Shown piece after piece: positions 1-7,918 of a DNA stretch of 34,462 nucleotides. The stretch covers positions 1-34,462 of the forward strand of contig JAIVGS010000007.1 in assembly GCA_020201435.1 (NCBI GenBank), given 5' to 3'. Below the pieces are notes generated by a model. That model saw only the letters and a list, made by a program, of their open reading frames with translations, searched no databases and was not told the origin of the DNA. The position numbers and the translations under genes were made by a program. The stretch comes from Myxococcales bacterium. Its GTDB lineage: Bacteria > Myxococcota > Myxococcia > Myxococcales > 40CM-4-68-19. Every line of letters begins with the position of its first letter. Positions within the stretch are counted from its first letter, which is position 1.

Positions 1-96
1 GGCGATCCGACGAAACTGCAATCGCTGCTGTTTGCGTTTCTCGAGCTGGCCGACCGCACCATGCAGGACCTGTCCCGCAAGCCGCGCGATCGTTAA
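1..96 (+). CDS. C-terminal fragment of a protein cut by the window start (…GDPTKLQSLLFAFLELADRTMQDLSRKPRDR*)
   Basis: Open frame from base 1 to TAA at 94-96. Confidence 0.6.
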   Translation, partial: GDPTKLQSLLFAFLELADRTMQDLSRKPRDR

Positions 97-1118
97 CCGC
101 CATCGCGGCCTTCGCAGGGGAACTTGAAGCGGTCGAACAGGTCCTGCGCCGGCAGCGCGAGGTTGACCTCGAGCTTGCCGGAGGCGGTCGAGACTTTCGA
201 CATGTCGGCGAGCGTCTGCAGCTCGACGTCGTCCTCGCCGAGCTGGCTCTTCAGCACCGACACTGCCGCCTGCGCCATGCGCGCGATGTCGTCCGGGTTG
301 CGGCCGATGCGCGGCTGTCCCTCGATGGTGAGCGCGACCGAATCCCAGACGTTGGCGCGCACGGTGACGCCGTCGAGGTTGTTGACCAGCGCGCGGACCT
401 CGGCGGGCATCTGGTCGTTGCGGAAGCCGGCCAGATCGCTGCGGAGGAAGACATCGCCGTAGAGCTGGTCGGAAGCGTCGGCCGGGGTCGGAGCGAGGGC
501 GCGATCGATCAGCGCGCGGCAGTCGCCCTGCTGCGAAGAGACGACCAGGTTGCCGAGCTGGGCGGCGCAGCTCTTGCGCCCGGCCTGGGTGAAGATCGTC
601 GCGCCGCGATATTCGTCGGTCGACGCGCCCTTGCCGATCATCGACTCGGCGACCGGTTTTCCCTCGAAGAACCCGGACATCGCGACGCCCTCGGGGGCGA
701 CGCCGATGCGGTCGAGGTCGCGCGTCAGATCGACGCCGCCGAGGGCGCGGCCGAGGTTGTCGAGCCCTTTGAACTGCTCGGGCAGGCATTGACGCAGGCG
801 ATCGAACAGGGGTGTGTTGAAGAGGGCGTTCACCTGGATCAGGCCGGCGCCGGCGCCGGGCTGGAGGACGAACGAGGCCATCGGGTCGTGGTTCGCGGCC
901 GGCGGTTTCTTGGGGGCCGGTCGCACGGGAGCCGGCGCAGGGGCGCTGACCGGGAACGGCCGCCGCCGCGGCTGCTGGTGCGGCGCGGGGAAGTCCGGCA
1001 CTCCTTTGAGCGTGATTTCACGACGTTTTTCGGCGTCGCGCGAGGAGAACCAGAGCCACGCGAGCGGAATCGCGAGCAGGATCAGCGCCGCGATCAAGAG
1101 CCGCCGGTCCCGCTTCAT
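93..1118 (-). CDS. Hypothetical protein with N-terminal membrane anchor and Pro/Ala-rich linker
   Basis: 341 aa ORF; N-term MKRDRRLLIAALILLAIPLAWLWF is a TM/signal anchor; ATGA overlap with the upstream ABC gene. Confidence 0.85.
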   Translation of the reverse strand: MKRDRRLLIAALILLAIPLAWLWFSSRDAEKRREITLKGVPDFPAPHQQPRRRPFPVSAPAPAPVRPAPKKPPAANHDPMASFVLQPGAGAGLIQVNALFNTPLFDRLRQCLPEQFKGLDNLGRALGGVDLTRDLDRIGVAPEGVAMSGFFEGKPVAESMIGKGASTDEYRGATIFTQAGRKSCAAQLGNLVVSSQQGDCRALIDRALAPTPADASDQLYGDVFLRSDLAGFRNDQMPAEVRALVNNLDGVTVRANVWDSVALTIEGQPRIGRNPDDIARMAQAAVSVLKSQLGEDDVELQTLADMSKVSTASGKLEVNLALPAQDLFDRFKFPCEGRDGG

Positions 1119-2896
1119 TGTTCGCTCCGGCGCGCGGCAAAGAGCGCGACCATGAAGAGCGCGGCGGCGATGGTCGCGGTGAGGACGAACGGTGACGCCC
1201 GCGGCGTGTCGCCGGACGCGAATCGGCCGGCCTGCTCGGCGAGACCGACGACGCGCGGAAGAAACGCCGCGACGATCGCCTGCCAGTTGAATCCCGGTAC
1301 GGCCTGGAAACCGACGATCATCGCGACCAGAAAGATCCCGAAGGCGGCGCCTCCCGCGGCGACGCCGCTGCGGATCGCGTAGGTCATCGCCAGCGCGATC
1401 GCGTAGAGCGCGGCGAAGGCGAAGAGCAGCGGCAGGACCATGAGCAGGAAGCGCGGGGTCAGGGCGACGCCGAGCCAGCGGATGCCGCCGTACAACAGCG
1501 CCACGAGGAAGACGTATTCGCAGAGGACGATGACGCAGACCGTCGCGTAGAGCGCGCAGGCGACGTCGCCGCGGCTGACCGGCTGGGCGTAGAGGAGGAT
1601 CGTGCGGCGCGGATCGAGCAGCGGCGGCGCGAACATCGCGGCGAAGATCACGCTGCCGGGGAGGAGCGCCCAGTAGACGAAGCCGCCGGTATAGCGGCCG
1701 ACCCAGTGGGCGAGCGTGGCCGCGTCGGTGCTGCCGGAGGGACCGCCGAAGCTGCGCACCGCGGCCGCGGCGCCGGCGAGGACGTCGTGGCGCAGGACCC
1801 AGAAGAACAGGCCGAAGACGATCAGCGCGACGGCGAGCGCGATCCAGCCGACCTTGCGCGCGGCGAGATCGGCGCCGATCTCCTGGGCCACGCGAACGAT
1901 CGCCGCCACCGAGCGGAGGAAACCGCGCGGTTCGACGGCCGCTTCCGCGGGCACGGGACCCGGATCGGCCGGCGACTCCTGCGTGCCGCTCGCGACCGCC
2001 GCTTCGAACGTCGCTTCGAGATCCTGCCGCACGCGGCGGACCTCGACGATCTGCGCGCCCGACGCGCGAAGCTCGTCGAGCGCCGCGTTGAGCTGCGCGA
2101 CGTCGTCATGCTCGACGAGGATCGTGGTGCCCTCGGATTCGGTGGCGAACCCCTGCATCGACGGACCGCTCCGGAATCCCGGCGGCGGCGGATCCGAGAG
2201 GACGACCGCGCTCTGTCCCGAAGCTTCCGACAACGGCTGCACCGCGTGCTCGCGGACGAGCTGCCCCCGGTGGAGGATGCCGACCCGGGTGCAGATGCGC
2301 TCGGTCTCGGAGAGCAGGTGCGAGTTGAGAAAGACCGTCCGGCCGTTGACGCGCTCTTCGCGCAGCACGCGGCGGACCAGCGCGCGGCCGAGCGGGTCGA
2401 GCCCGTCGGTCGGCTCGTCGAGCACGAGCAATTCCGGCGTTCCGAGCAGCGCCAGCGCGAGCAGGGTGCGCTGTTTCTCACCTTTGGACAGCTTGTGCGC
2501 GGGACGGTCGAGGAGCTCGGCCATCCCGAGGCGATCGAGCTGCGCGAGGCCGGACGACTCCCCGTCGCGAAGTCCGCGCAGGCGGGCGAACCGGCGCACC
2601 AACTGGCGCGGAGAGGCCGACGGCGGCAGCTCGGCGGCCTCCGGCACGAATCCGACCCGACGGCGCACCTCGGGGTTCTCGGGCCGCACGCCGAAGAGCC
2701 GCACTTCGCCCGCGTCGGGCGTGGAGAGGCCGAGCAGCAGGCGGATCAGCGTCGTCTTGCCCGCGCCGTTGGGGCCGGCGAGCCCGTAGCACTCGCCGCG
2801 ATCGACGCGGATCGAGACGCCGTGCAACGCCTCGCGCTTGCGGAAGAGCCCGTAGCTCTTGCGGACGTTCCAGAGCTGAAGGGCGGGAGATTCTAT
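1115..2896 (-). CDS. ABC transporter, ATP-binding domain fused to ABC-2 type permease domain
   Basis: Walker A GPNGAGKTT, signature LSKGEKQR, Walker B LLVLDEPTDGLDP; C-terminal hydrophobic permease half. The ORF track starts at TTG 2827, but conserved ABC sequence (ALQLWNVRKSYG…) continues upstream to an ATA at 2894-2896. Confidence 0.88.
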   Translation of the reverse strand: MESPALQLWNVRKSYGLFRKREALHGVSIRVDRGECYGLAGPNGAGKTTLIRLLLGLSTPDAGEVRLFGVRPENPEVRRRVGFVPEAAELPPSASPRQLVRRFARLRGLRDGESSGLAQLDRLGMAELLDRPAHKLSKGEKQRTLLALALLGTPELLVLDEPTDGLDPLGRALVRRVLREERVNGRTVFLNSHLLSETERICTRVGILHRGQLVREHAVQPLSEASGQSAVVLSDPPPPGFRSGPSMQGFATESEGTTILVEHDDVAQLNAALDELRASGAQIVEVRRVRQDLEATFEAAVASGTQESPADPGPVPAEAAVEPRGFLRSVAAIVRVAQEIGADLAARKVGWIALAVALIVFGLFFWVLRHDVLAGAAAAVRSFGGPSGSTDAATLAHWVGRYTGGFVYWALLPGSVIFAAMFAPPLLDPRRTILLYAQPVSRGDVACALYATVCVIVLCEYVFLVALLYGGIRWLGVALTPRFLLMVLPLLFAFAALYAIALAMTYAIRSGVAAGGAAFGIFLVAMIVGFQAVPGFNWQAIVAAFLPRVVGLAEQAGRFASGDTPRASPFVLTATIAAALFMVALFAARRSEQ

Positions 2897-4452
2897 TTTC
2901 CTGCTCCCTTGGCCGCCGCGGCCGCCTTGCGCGCGTCGCCGTTCGCGTCACGCACCTCGGTGCGGCCGAGCTTGAGCGACGCGATCTTCGGCTTGATCTC
3001 GTCGGCCGGTCCGACGATGACGATCGCCATCTCGTCGGGATGGAGCCGCTCCCGCGCGGCTTTCGCCACGTCGTCCTTCGTCACCGCCTCGACCCGCTGC
3101 TGGTACTTCGCGTAGTAGTCGACCGGCAGCCCGTGCGACCAGGCGCGCGCGTATGCGCCGCCGATCTGGTCGTCGCTCGCGAAGAGGGCCGGGATGGCGC
3201 GGATCAGCGCCTCCTTCGCGTCGGCGAGCTCGGGGTCGGAGATCTCGCCGGTCTTCATCCGCTGCAGCTCTTTCAGGAACTCGCCCAGCGCCTCGGCGGT
3301 CTTGTCGCTGACCACGCCGCCGGCGGCGACGAACGGGCCGGCCTCGCGGTGGGTGTCGAAGTAGCTGAAGACGCCGTACGAGTAGGCGTGCTCGGTGCGC
3401 AGGTTCGAATTGAGCCGCGAGTTGATGCTGCCGCCGAGGATGTGGTTCATGACCCGCGCCGGGAAGACGTCGGGAGCGCCGGAGGCGACGCCGACCTCGC
3501 CGATCCAGATCTGCGACTGCGGCGCGCCAGGCTTGTCGACGATGTAGACGGTGCGCGTACCTTTCGGGACCTTGTGCTCCACCGCCTTCGGCGGCTTGCC
3601 CGCCTTCCACACGGCGAAGGCTTTCTCCAGGATCGGAAGCAGCGTGGCCTCGGTGGTGTCGCCGACGACGAAGAGCGCCGCGTTGTCGGGCCGGAACCAC
3701 GCCTGGTGCCACGCGGCGACCTCCTTGCGCGTCAGCGATTTGATCGACTGGACGGTGCCTTCGGCGGGAAAGCCCCACGGGTGTTTCTCGCCGAAGACGA
3801 CGCGCGAGAGGACGTGCTGTCCGACCGACTGCGGATCGTCGAGCGCCTGCGCGATCATGCCCAGCCGCTCGACGCGCACCCGCTCGACGTCGCCCTCGCG
3901 GAAGACCGGGTGCAGCGCGACGTCGGAGAAGAGAGCGAGCACCGGTTCTAGCGTCTCGGCGAGCGCGGTGACGTGAAGCCCGCCCGAGTCGGCGTCGGCG
4001 AAGGTCGCGTAGCGCGCGGCGAGATCTTCGAACCCACGGGCGATGGCGGCAGCGTCGCGGGTGGGAGTGCCTTCGTCGAGCAGATCGAGCACGAACGAGG
4101 AGAGGCCGGATTTTCCCGGCGGCTCGGTGTCGGCGCCCGAGCGGATGGCGAGCGTGACGCTGACCAGCGGGACCTCGTGGCGCTCGATGAGGAACACCGG
4201 CAGGCCGTTCTGCAGCGCGAGCTGTTTCGGAATCGGCGCGTGAAATTCGACCAGCGCCGACGGCGGCGGCGGGCTCTGGCGAAATTCGGCGTCGGGCGTC
4301 ACGAGCGGCCCCTGCGGCACGCGCGGCGCGCGCTGCTCATGCTCGGGATTCGGACGCTGAACAGGGGCCGGCTGCGGGGTCGACGCGCAAGCGACGAGGA
4401 TCAGACCCGCGAAGCCGTTCCGCAAGCCGCGAGCCGCAAGCGCGGTTTTCAT
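2893..4452 (-). CDS. M16 family peptidase-like subunit, probable lipoprotein, lacking HxxEH
   Basis: MKTALAARGLRNGFAGLILVACAS signal/lipobox; M16 fold sequence with SRLNSNLRTEHAYSYG; aligned zinc-site region (GKSGLSSFVLDLLDEGT) lacks HxxEH. Start chosen at ATG 4450-4452 (ATGA overlap), not the 981-aa ORF start. Confidence 0.85.
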   Translation of the reverse strand: MKTALAARGLRNGFAGLILVACASTPQPAPVQRPNPEHEQRAPRVPQGPLVTPDAEFRQSPPPPSALVEFHAPIPKQLALQNGLPVFLIERHEVPLVSVTLAIRSGADTEPPGKSGLSSFVLDLLDEGTPTRDAAAIARGFEDLAARYATFADADSGGLHVTALAETLEPVLALFSDVALHPVFREGDVERVRVERLGMIAQALDDPQSVGQHVLSRVVFGEKHPWGFPAEGTVQSIKSLTRKEVAAWHQAWFRPDNAALFVVGDTTEATLLPILEKAFAVWKAGKPPKAVEHKVPKGTRTVYIVDKPGAPQSQIWIGEVGVASGAPDVFPARVMNHILGGSINSRLNSNLRTEHAYSYGVFSYFDTHREAGPFVAAGGVVSDKTAEALGEFLKELQRMKTGEISDPELADAKEALIRAIPALFASDDQIGGAYARAWSHGLPVDYYAKYQQRVEAVTKDDVAKAARERLHPDEMAIVIVGPADEIKPKIASLKLGRTEVRDANGDARKAAAAAKGAGK

Positions 4453-5765
4453 CGCGCACCCAACTTTTCCTGCGGCAGCACGTGGATCACGACCCGCTGC
4501 TCGTCGCGCAGATACGTCTGCGCGGTTTTCTGGATCTGCTCGGGAGTCACCGCCAGCGTGGCTTCGAGGTCCTTGGTGAACGCGGCCGGGTCGTGCGCCC
4601 ACATCTCGTAGTAGTTGAGCTGGTCGGCCTTGCCGCCGAATCCGCCGACGTTCTCGAGCTGCGCGAAGAGGCTGGCCTCGAGGTTGCGGCGCGCCCGGGC
4701 CAGCTCGTCGGGAGCGACTTGCGTCTCGCGCAGCCGGCGGAGCTCGTCGCCGATCGCGGCCTCGACTTCTTCCGGCGTGTGGCCGGCCTGCACGGTCGCG
4801 GTCACCTCGATGACGCCGCCGAGCTGCATCCCCTGGTCCCACGAAGCATCGACGTCCTGCGCGATCTTCTTCTCGTAGACGAGGTCGTGGTAGAGGCGGC
4901 TCGACTTGCCGCCGACCAGCACCCGCAAGAGCGGCGTCATCGCTGGATTCTCGAGAGGCTTCGGGCCGACGAATCCGATCAGCACCTTCGCGAGCTGGAC
5001 CTGGTCGTGCAGCGTCTCGCGCACTTCCTTCGTGTGCGGCTCGGTCTTCGCGAACACCGGCGGCTCGCCCGGCCCGTGCACGATCGGGCCGAAGTACTTC
5101 TCGACCATCGGCCTCACCCTCGCCGTCTCGAAGTCGCCGACGATCGCGATCGATGCGTTGTTCGGCGCGTAGTAGGTGCGGAAGAAGTCCTTCACGTCCT
5201 CGAGCGAGGCCGCCTGCAGATCCTCGTGCGAGCCGATCACGTACCCGAAGTACGGATTCGGCTCCGGATAGAGGAGCTGGACCAGCCGCTCCTCGGCCCG
5301 GCCGTACGGGACGTTTTCGATGCTCTGGCGCTTCTCGTTGCGCACCACGTCGCGCTGCGTGTCGAGCTTCTTTTGATCGACCGTGTCGAGGAGGAAGCCC
5401 ATCCGGTCGCTCTCCAGCCAGAGGGCGAGCTCGAGCCGGTCGGCGGGCATGGTCTCGAAGTAATTCGTCCGGTCCCAGTTGGTGGTCCCGTTCAGGTTGG
5501 TCGCGCCGTTGCGCTCGAGCGTCGCGAACACGGTGCGCTCGTCGCCGTGGAGATGCTTCGATCCCTGGAACATCAGGTGCTCGAAGAGATGGGCGAAGCC
5601 GCTGCGGCCCTTGCGCTCGTCGACGGCGCCGACGTGGTACCAGACGTCGACCGCGACGACGGGCGCGCGGTGGTCCTCGGAATAGATCACCGTGAGGCCA
5701 TTGGGCAGGACGGTCTTTTCGAACGGGATCTGCGGCAGCGCCGCGAGCAGCAGGGCGATGAGCAT
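4449..5765 (-). CDS. M16 family zinc metallopeptidase (catalytic subunit)
   Basis: 438 aa; signal peptide; HLFEH (HxxEH) motif, LPNGLTVIYSEDHRAPVVAV. Confidence 0.92.
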   Translation of the reverse strand: MLIALLLAALPQIPFEKTVLPNGLTVIYSEDHRAPVVAVDVWYHVGAVDERKGRSGFAHLFEHLMFQGSKHLHGDERTVFATLERNGATNLNGTTNWDRTNYFETMPADRLELALWLESDRMGFLLDTVDQKKLDTQRDVVRNEKRQSIENVPYGRAEERLVQLLYPEPNPYFGYVIGSHEDLQAASLEDVKDFFRTYYAPNNASIAIVGDFETARVRPMVEKYFGPIVHGPGEPPVFAKTEPHTKEVRETLHDQVQLAKVLIGFVGPKPLENPAMTPLLRVLVGGKSSRLYHDLVYEKKIAQDVDASWDQGMQLGGVIEVTATVQAGHTPEEVEAAIGDELRRLRETQVAPDELARARRNLEASLFAQLENVGGFGGKADQLNYYEMWAHDPAAFTKDLEATLAVTPEQIQKTAQTYLRDEQRVVIHVLPQEKLGAR

Positions 5766-5897
5766 GGCGGCCTTTCGTACTCCGGTCGGAAGAGTCGCGC
5801 AAATGACGCTTTACGCACGCGGAGCTGCCGGATTTCACGCGGGATGCCCGGCAGGGCGCTGAACGAAGTCAGCGAACCTGCTACGCTTTTGACTCAC

Positions 5898-7007
5898 ATG
5901 CCGATCGTCGAACGTTCCCGCCTGCAGCGCTCCACCTTCCTGGTGCTGTTCGCCTTCGCGGTTTACGCGTTCTGGCGCACCCTGGAGCCGATCTGGGTGC
6001 CGGTGCTGCTCGGCCTGGTGATGGCGGTCGGCGTCTTCCCGCTGCACGAGAAGCTGCTCAAGCGGTTTCGCGGCAAGCATCCGGGGCTGCCCGCCGCGCT
6101 GCTGACGGCGGCGGTGATGGTGCTGGCGCTGGCGGTGATCGCGTTTCTCGTCTTCGTCGTCGGCCAGCGCGTAGTCGCCGTCGCGCGCGACATGTCGGCG
6201 CGGTACCAGCACCGCGGCGCGGTCGGCCTGCTCGGCAACGACGTCAGCCGCCTCCTGCAGCGGTTCGGCCTCAGCGAGGACGACCTGCGCCAGCGGATTT
6301 CCGAGACTGCCGGCAACGTCGCATCGTTCATCGGCGGCGGCGTGACCAGCATCGTCACCGGCCTCTTCAGCGCCGTCTTCATTTTCATCTTCACCGCGAT
6401 CACCAGCTACTACCTGCTGCGCGAAGGGCGCGAAGGGACCTTCTGGCTGGTCGAGATCGTCCCGCTGCCCAACGGGCAGGTGACCGAGATCGTCGACGAC
6501 GTGCGCGACGTGATGCGGGCAATTTTGTTGTCCACCGGGCTGCTCTCGGTGTACCAGGGGGTGTCGGCGGGCATCGGGTACTGGATCTTCGGCGTCGACA
6601 GCCCGATCGTCTGGGCATCGCTGACCGGCGTCGCGTCGATCATGCCGGCAGTCGGGACGGCGCTGGTGTGGGTGCCGGTCGGCGTGGCGATGATGGCGAC
6701 AGGTCACGTCGGCAAGGGCCTCGGCGTGCTCGCGTGGGGCGGTGTGGTCGTCGTGTTCGTGGCCGACTACGTGTTGCGGCCCAAGCTCGTCGGCACGCGG
6801 ATCAAGATGAACGACCTGCTGGTGTTCATCGCGATCTTCGGCGGGATCGAGGCGTTCGGAATCCTCGGCATCGTTCTCGGGCCGATCGCGGTCGCGGTGC
6901 TGCTCTCGCTCTTGCGCATCTACCAGCGCGACTACCGGCCGGAAGGACCGATGCAGGCGCCGGACGTCACCGCGCCCGATCCAAAGCCACCGCAGAACGC
7001 GCCTTAG
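5898..7007 (+). CDS. AI-2E family transporter (PerM-like permease)
   Basis: 369 aa from ATG 5898, multiple TM segments, family-like C-terminal region FVADYVLRPKLVGTRIKMNDLLVFIAIFGGIEAFGILGIVLGP. Confidence 0.92.
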   Translation: MPIVERSRLQRSTFLVLFAFAVYAFWRTLEPIWVPVLLGLVMAVGVFPLHEKLLKRFRGKHPGLPAALLTAAVMVLALAVIAFLVFVVGQRVVAVARDMSARYQHRGAVGLLGNDVSRLLQRFGLSEDDLRQRISETAGNVASFIGGGVTSIVTGLFSAVFIFIFTAITSYYLLREGREGTFWLVEIVPLPNGQVTEIVDDVRDVMRAILLSTGLLSVYQGVSAGIGYWIFGVDSPIVWASLTGVASIMPAVGTALVWVPVGVAMMATGHVGKGLGVLAWGGVVVVFVADYVLRPKLVGTRIKMNDLLVFIAIFGGIEAFGILGIVLGPIAVAVLLSLLRIYQRDYRPEGPMQAPDVTAPDPKPPQNAP

Positions 7008-7025
7008 CCCCGGCCACCGAAGGGG

Positions 7026-7068
7026 CCGAAGGCCCTCCGGCGAAGGCGGAGTCCGGGCGATGTTTTTT
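7026..7068 (+). terminator. Possible intrinsic terminator between convergent genes
   Basis: GGGCC-GAA-GGCCC stem followed by CTCCG…CGGAG stem and T6 run (7063-7068); hairpin-to-T-run spacing is not ideal. Confidence 0.35.
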
Positions 7069-7895
7069 CATGCGCCGCGGGCGGCAGCGGCTTCGGCCCA
7101 GGTCTTGAGCGAACGCAGGAGCGCGTCGTTGACCGGAGCGAGACGCTCGGCCTGGAAGACCGTCTGCAGCGCCTTCTGCCCCTGAGGCGTGGTGTGCAGC
7201 GCGAGGAGCGCGGTTGCGATCGCGCTTCGCTCGGCCTCCTGCACTTGCGCGGCGACGACGAGGCCGTCCGGGGGGATCGGATCGGTGACGTGCAGCACGC
7301 GGAGCTTTCCTGCCAGCTCGGGACCGAGGGCTTTTTCGATCTCGACCATGGCGCGATCGCGGTCTCGCGCCGCCGGATCGCTCACCCAGCAGGTGCAGAG
7401 GTCGGCCGCGCCGGAAGCCACGGCCTGCGCCGCGTCCACGACCGAGCCGTAGAATTTCTCGCTCGAGAACGCCTTGTCGGGCGTCGCGCCGAGGGCGGCG
7501 AGCTCGATGCGCGGAAAAAGGTATCCGGAGGCAGAGGCGCGATCGCGCCAGGCCACGCGCGCGCCGCGCAGGTTCGCGGGCCCGTCGATCGGATCGTCCT
7601 TGCGCACCAGCAGCGCGCTGCGGAACGTGAGCCAGCCGCCGCGCTGGGGCAGCGCGACCAGCCGCGCGCCCTGTTCCGCCGCGCGCGCGTGCAGAAGCGG
7701 CGGAAGCCACGCGACGTCGACGGCGCCCGCGAGCACCTGGTTGATCAGCGCGTCGTAGTCGTCGGCCAGCGCGGTCACGACCGGACTTCCCAGCGCGGCG
7801 CTGACGCCGCTCGAGAGCAGCGCCGGCCAGGCTTCGAGGTTCACGCCGGCGTGGTTCTTCGACAGGCCGAACGAGATGGTGCGGGCGAGCCCCAT
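7068..7895 (-). CDS. PhnD/SsuA-like periplasmic-binding-fold protein without signal peptide
   Basis: 275 aa MGLARTISFGLSKNHAGVNLEAWPALLSSGV…; phosphate/phosphonate-binding-protein-like fold pattern (VDVAWLPPLLHARA, YLFPRIELAALG, GAADLCTCWVSD). Confidence 0.75.
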   Translation of the reverse strand: MGLARTISFGLSKNHAGVNLEAWPALLSSGVSAALGSPVVTALADDYDALINQVLAGAVDVAWLPPLLHARAAEQGARLVALPQRGGWLTFRSALLVRKDDPIDGPANLRGARVAWRDRASASGYLFPRIELAALGATPDKAFSSEKFYGSVVDAAQAVASGAADLCTCWVSDPAARDRDRAMVEIEKALGPELAGKLRVLHVTDPIPPDGLVVAAQVQEAERSAIATALLALHTTPQGQKALQTVFQAERLAPVNDALLRSLKTWAEAAAARGA

Positions 7896-7918
7896 GCGCG
7901 CATCCTGCTTCAAAACGG

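Noticed and set aside
1706-3115. 469-aa plus-strand ORF antisense to the ABC gene
   Set aside because: Arg/Glu/Ala-rich mirror-frame translation typical of high-GC antisense; the opposite strand has clear ABC motifs.
4482-7007. 841-aa plus-strand ORF spanning the M16 region and the AI-2E gene
   Set aside because: First ~470 aa are the antisense of the M16 gene; recognisable AI-2E protein starts at ATG 5898.
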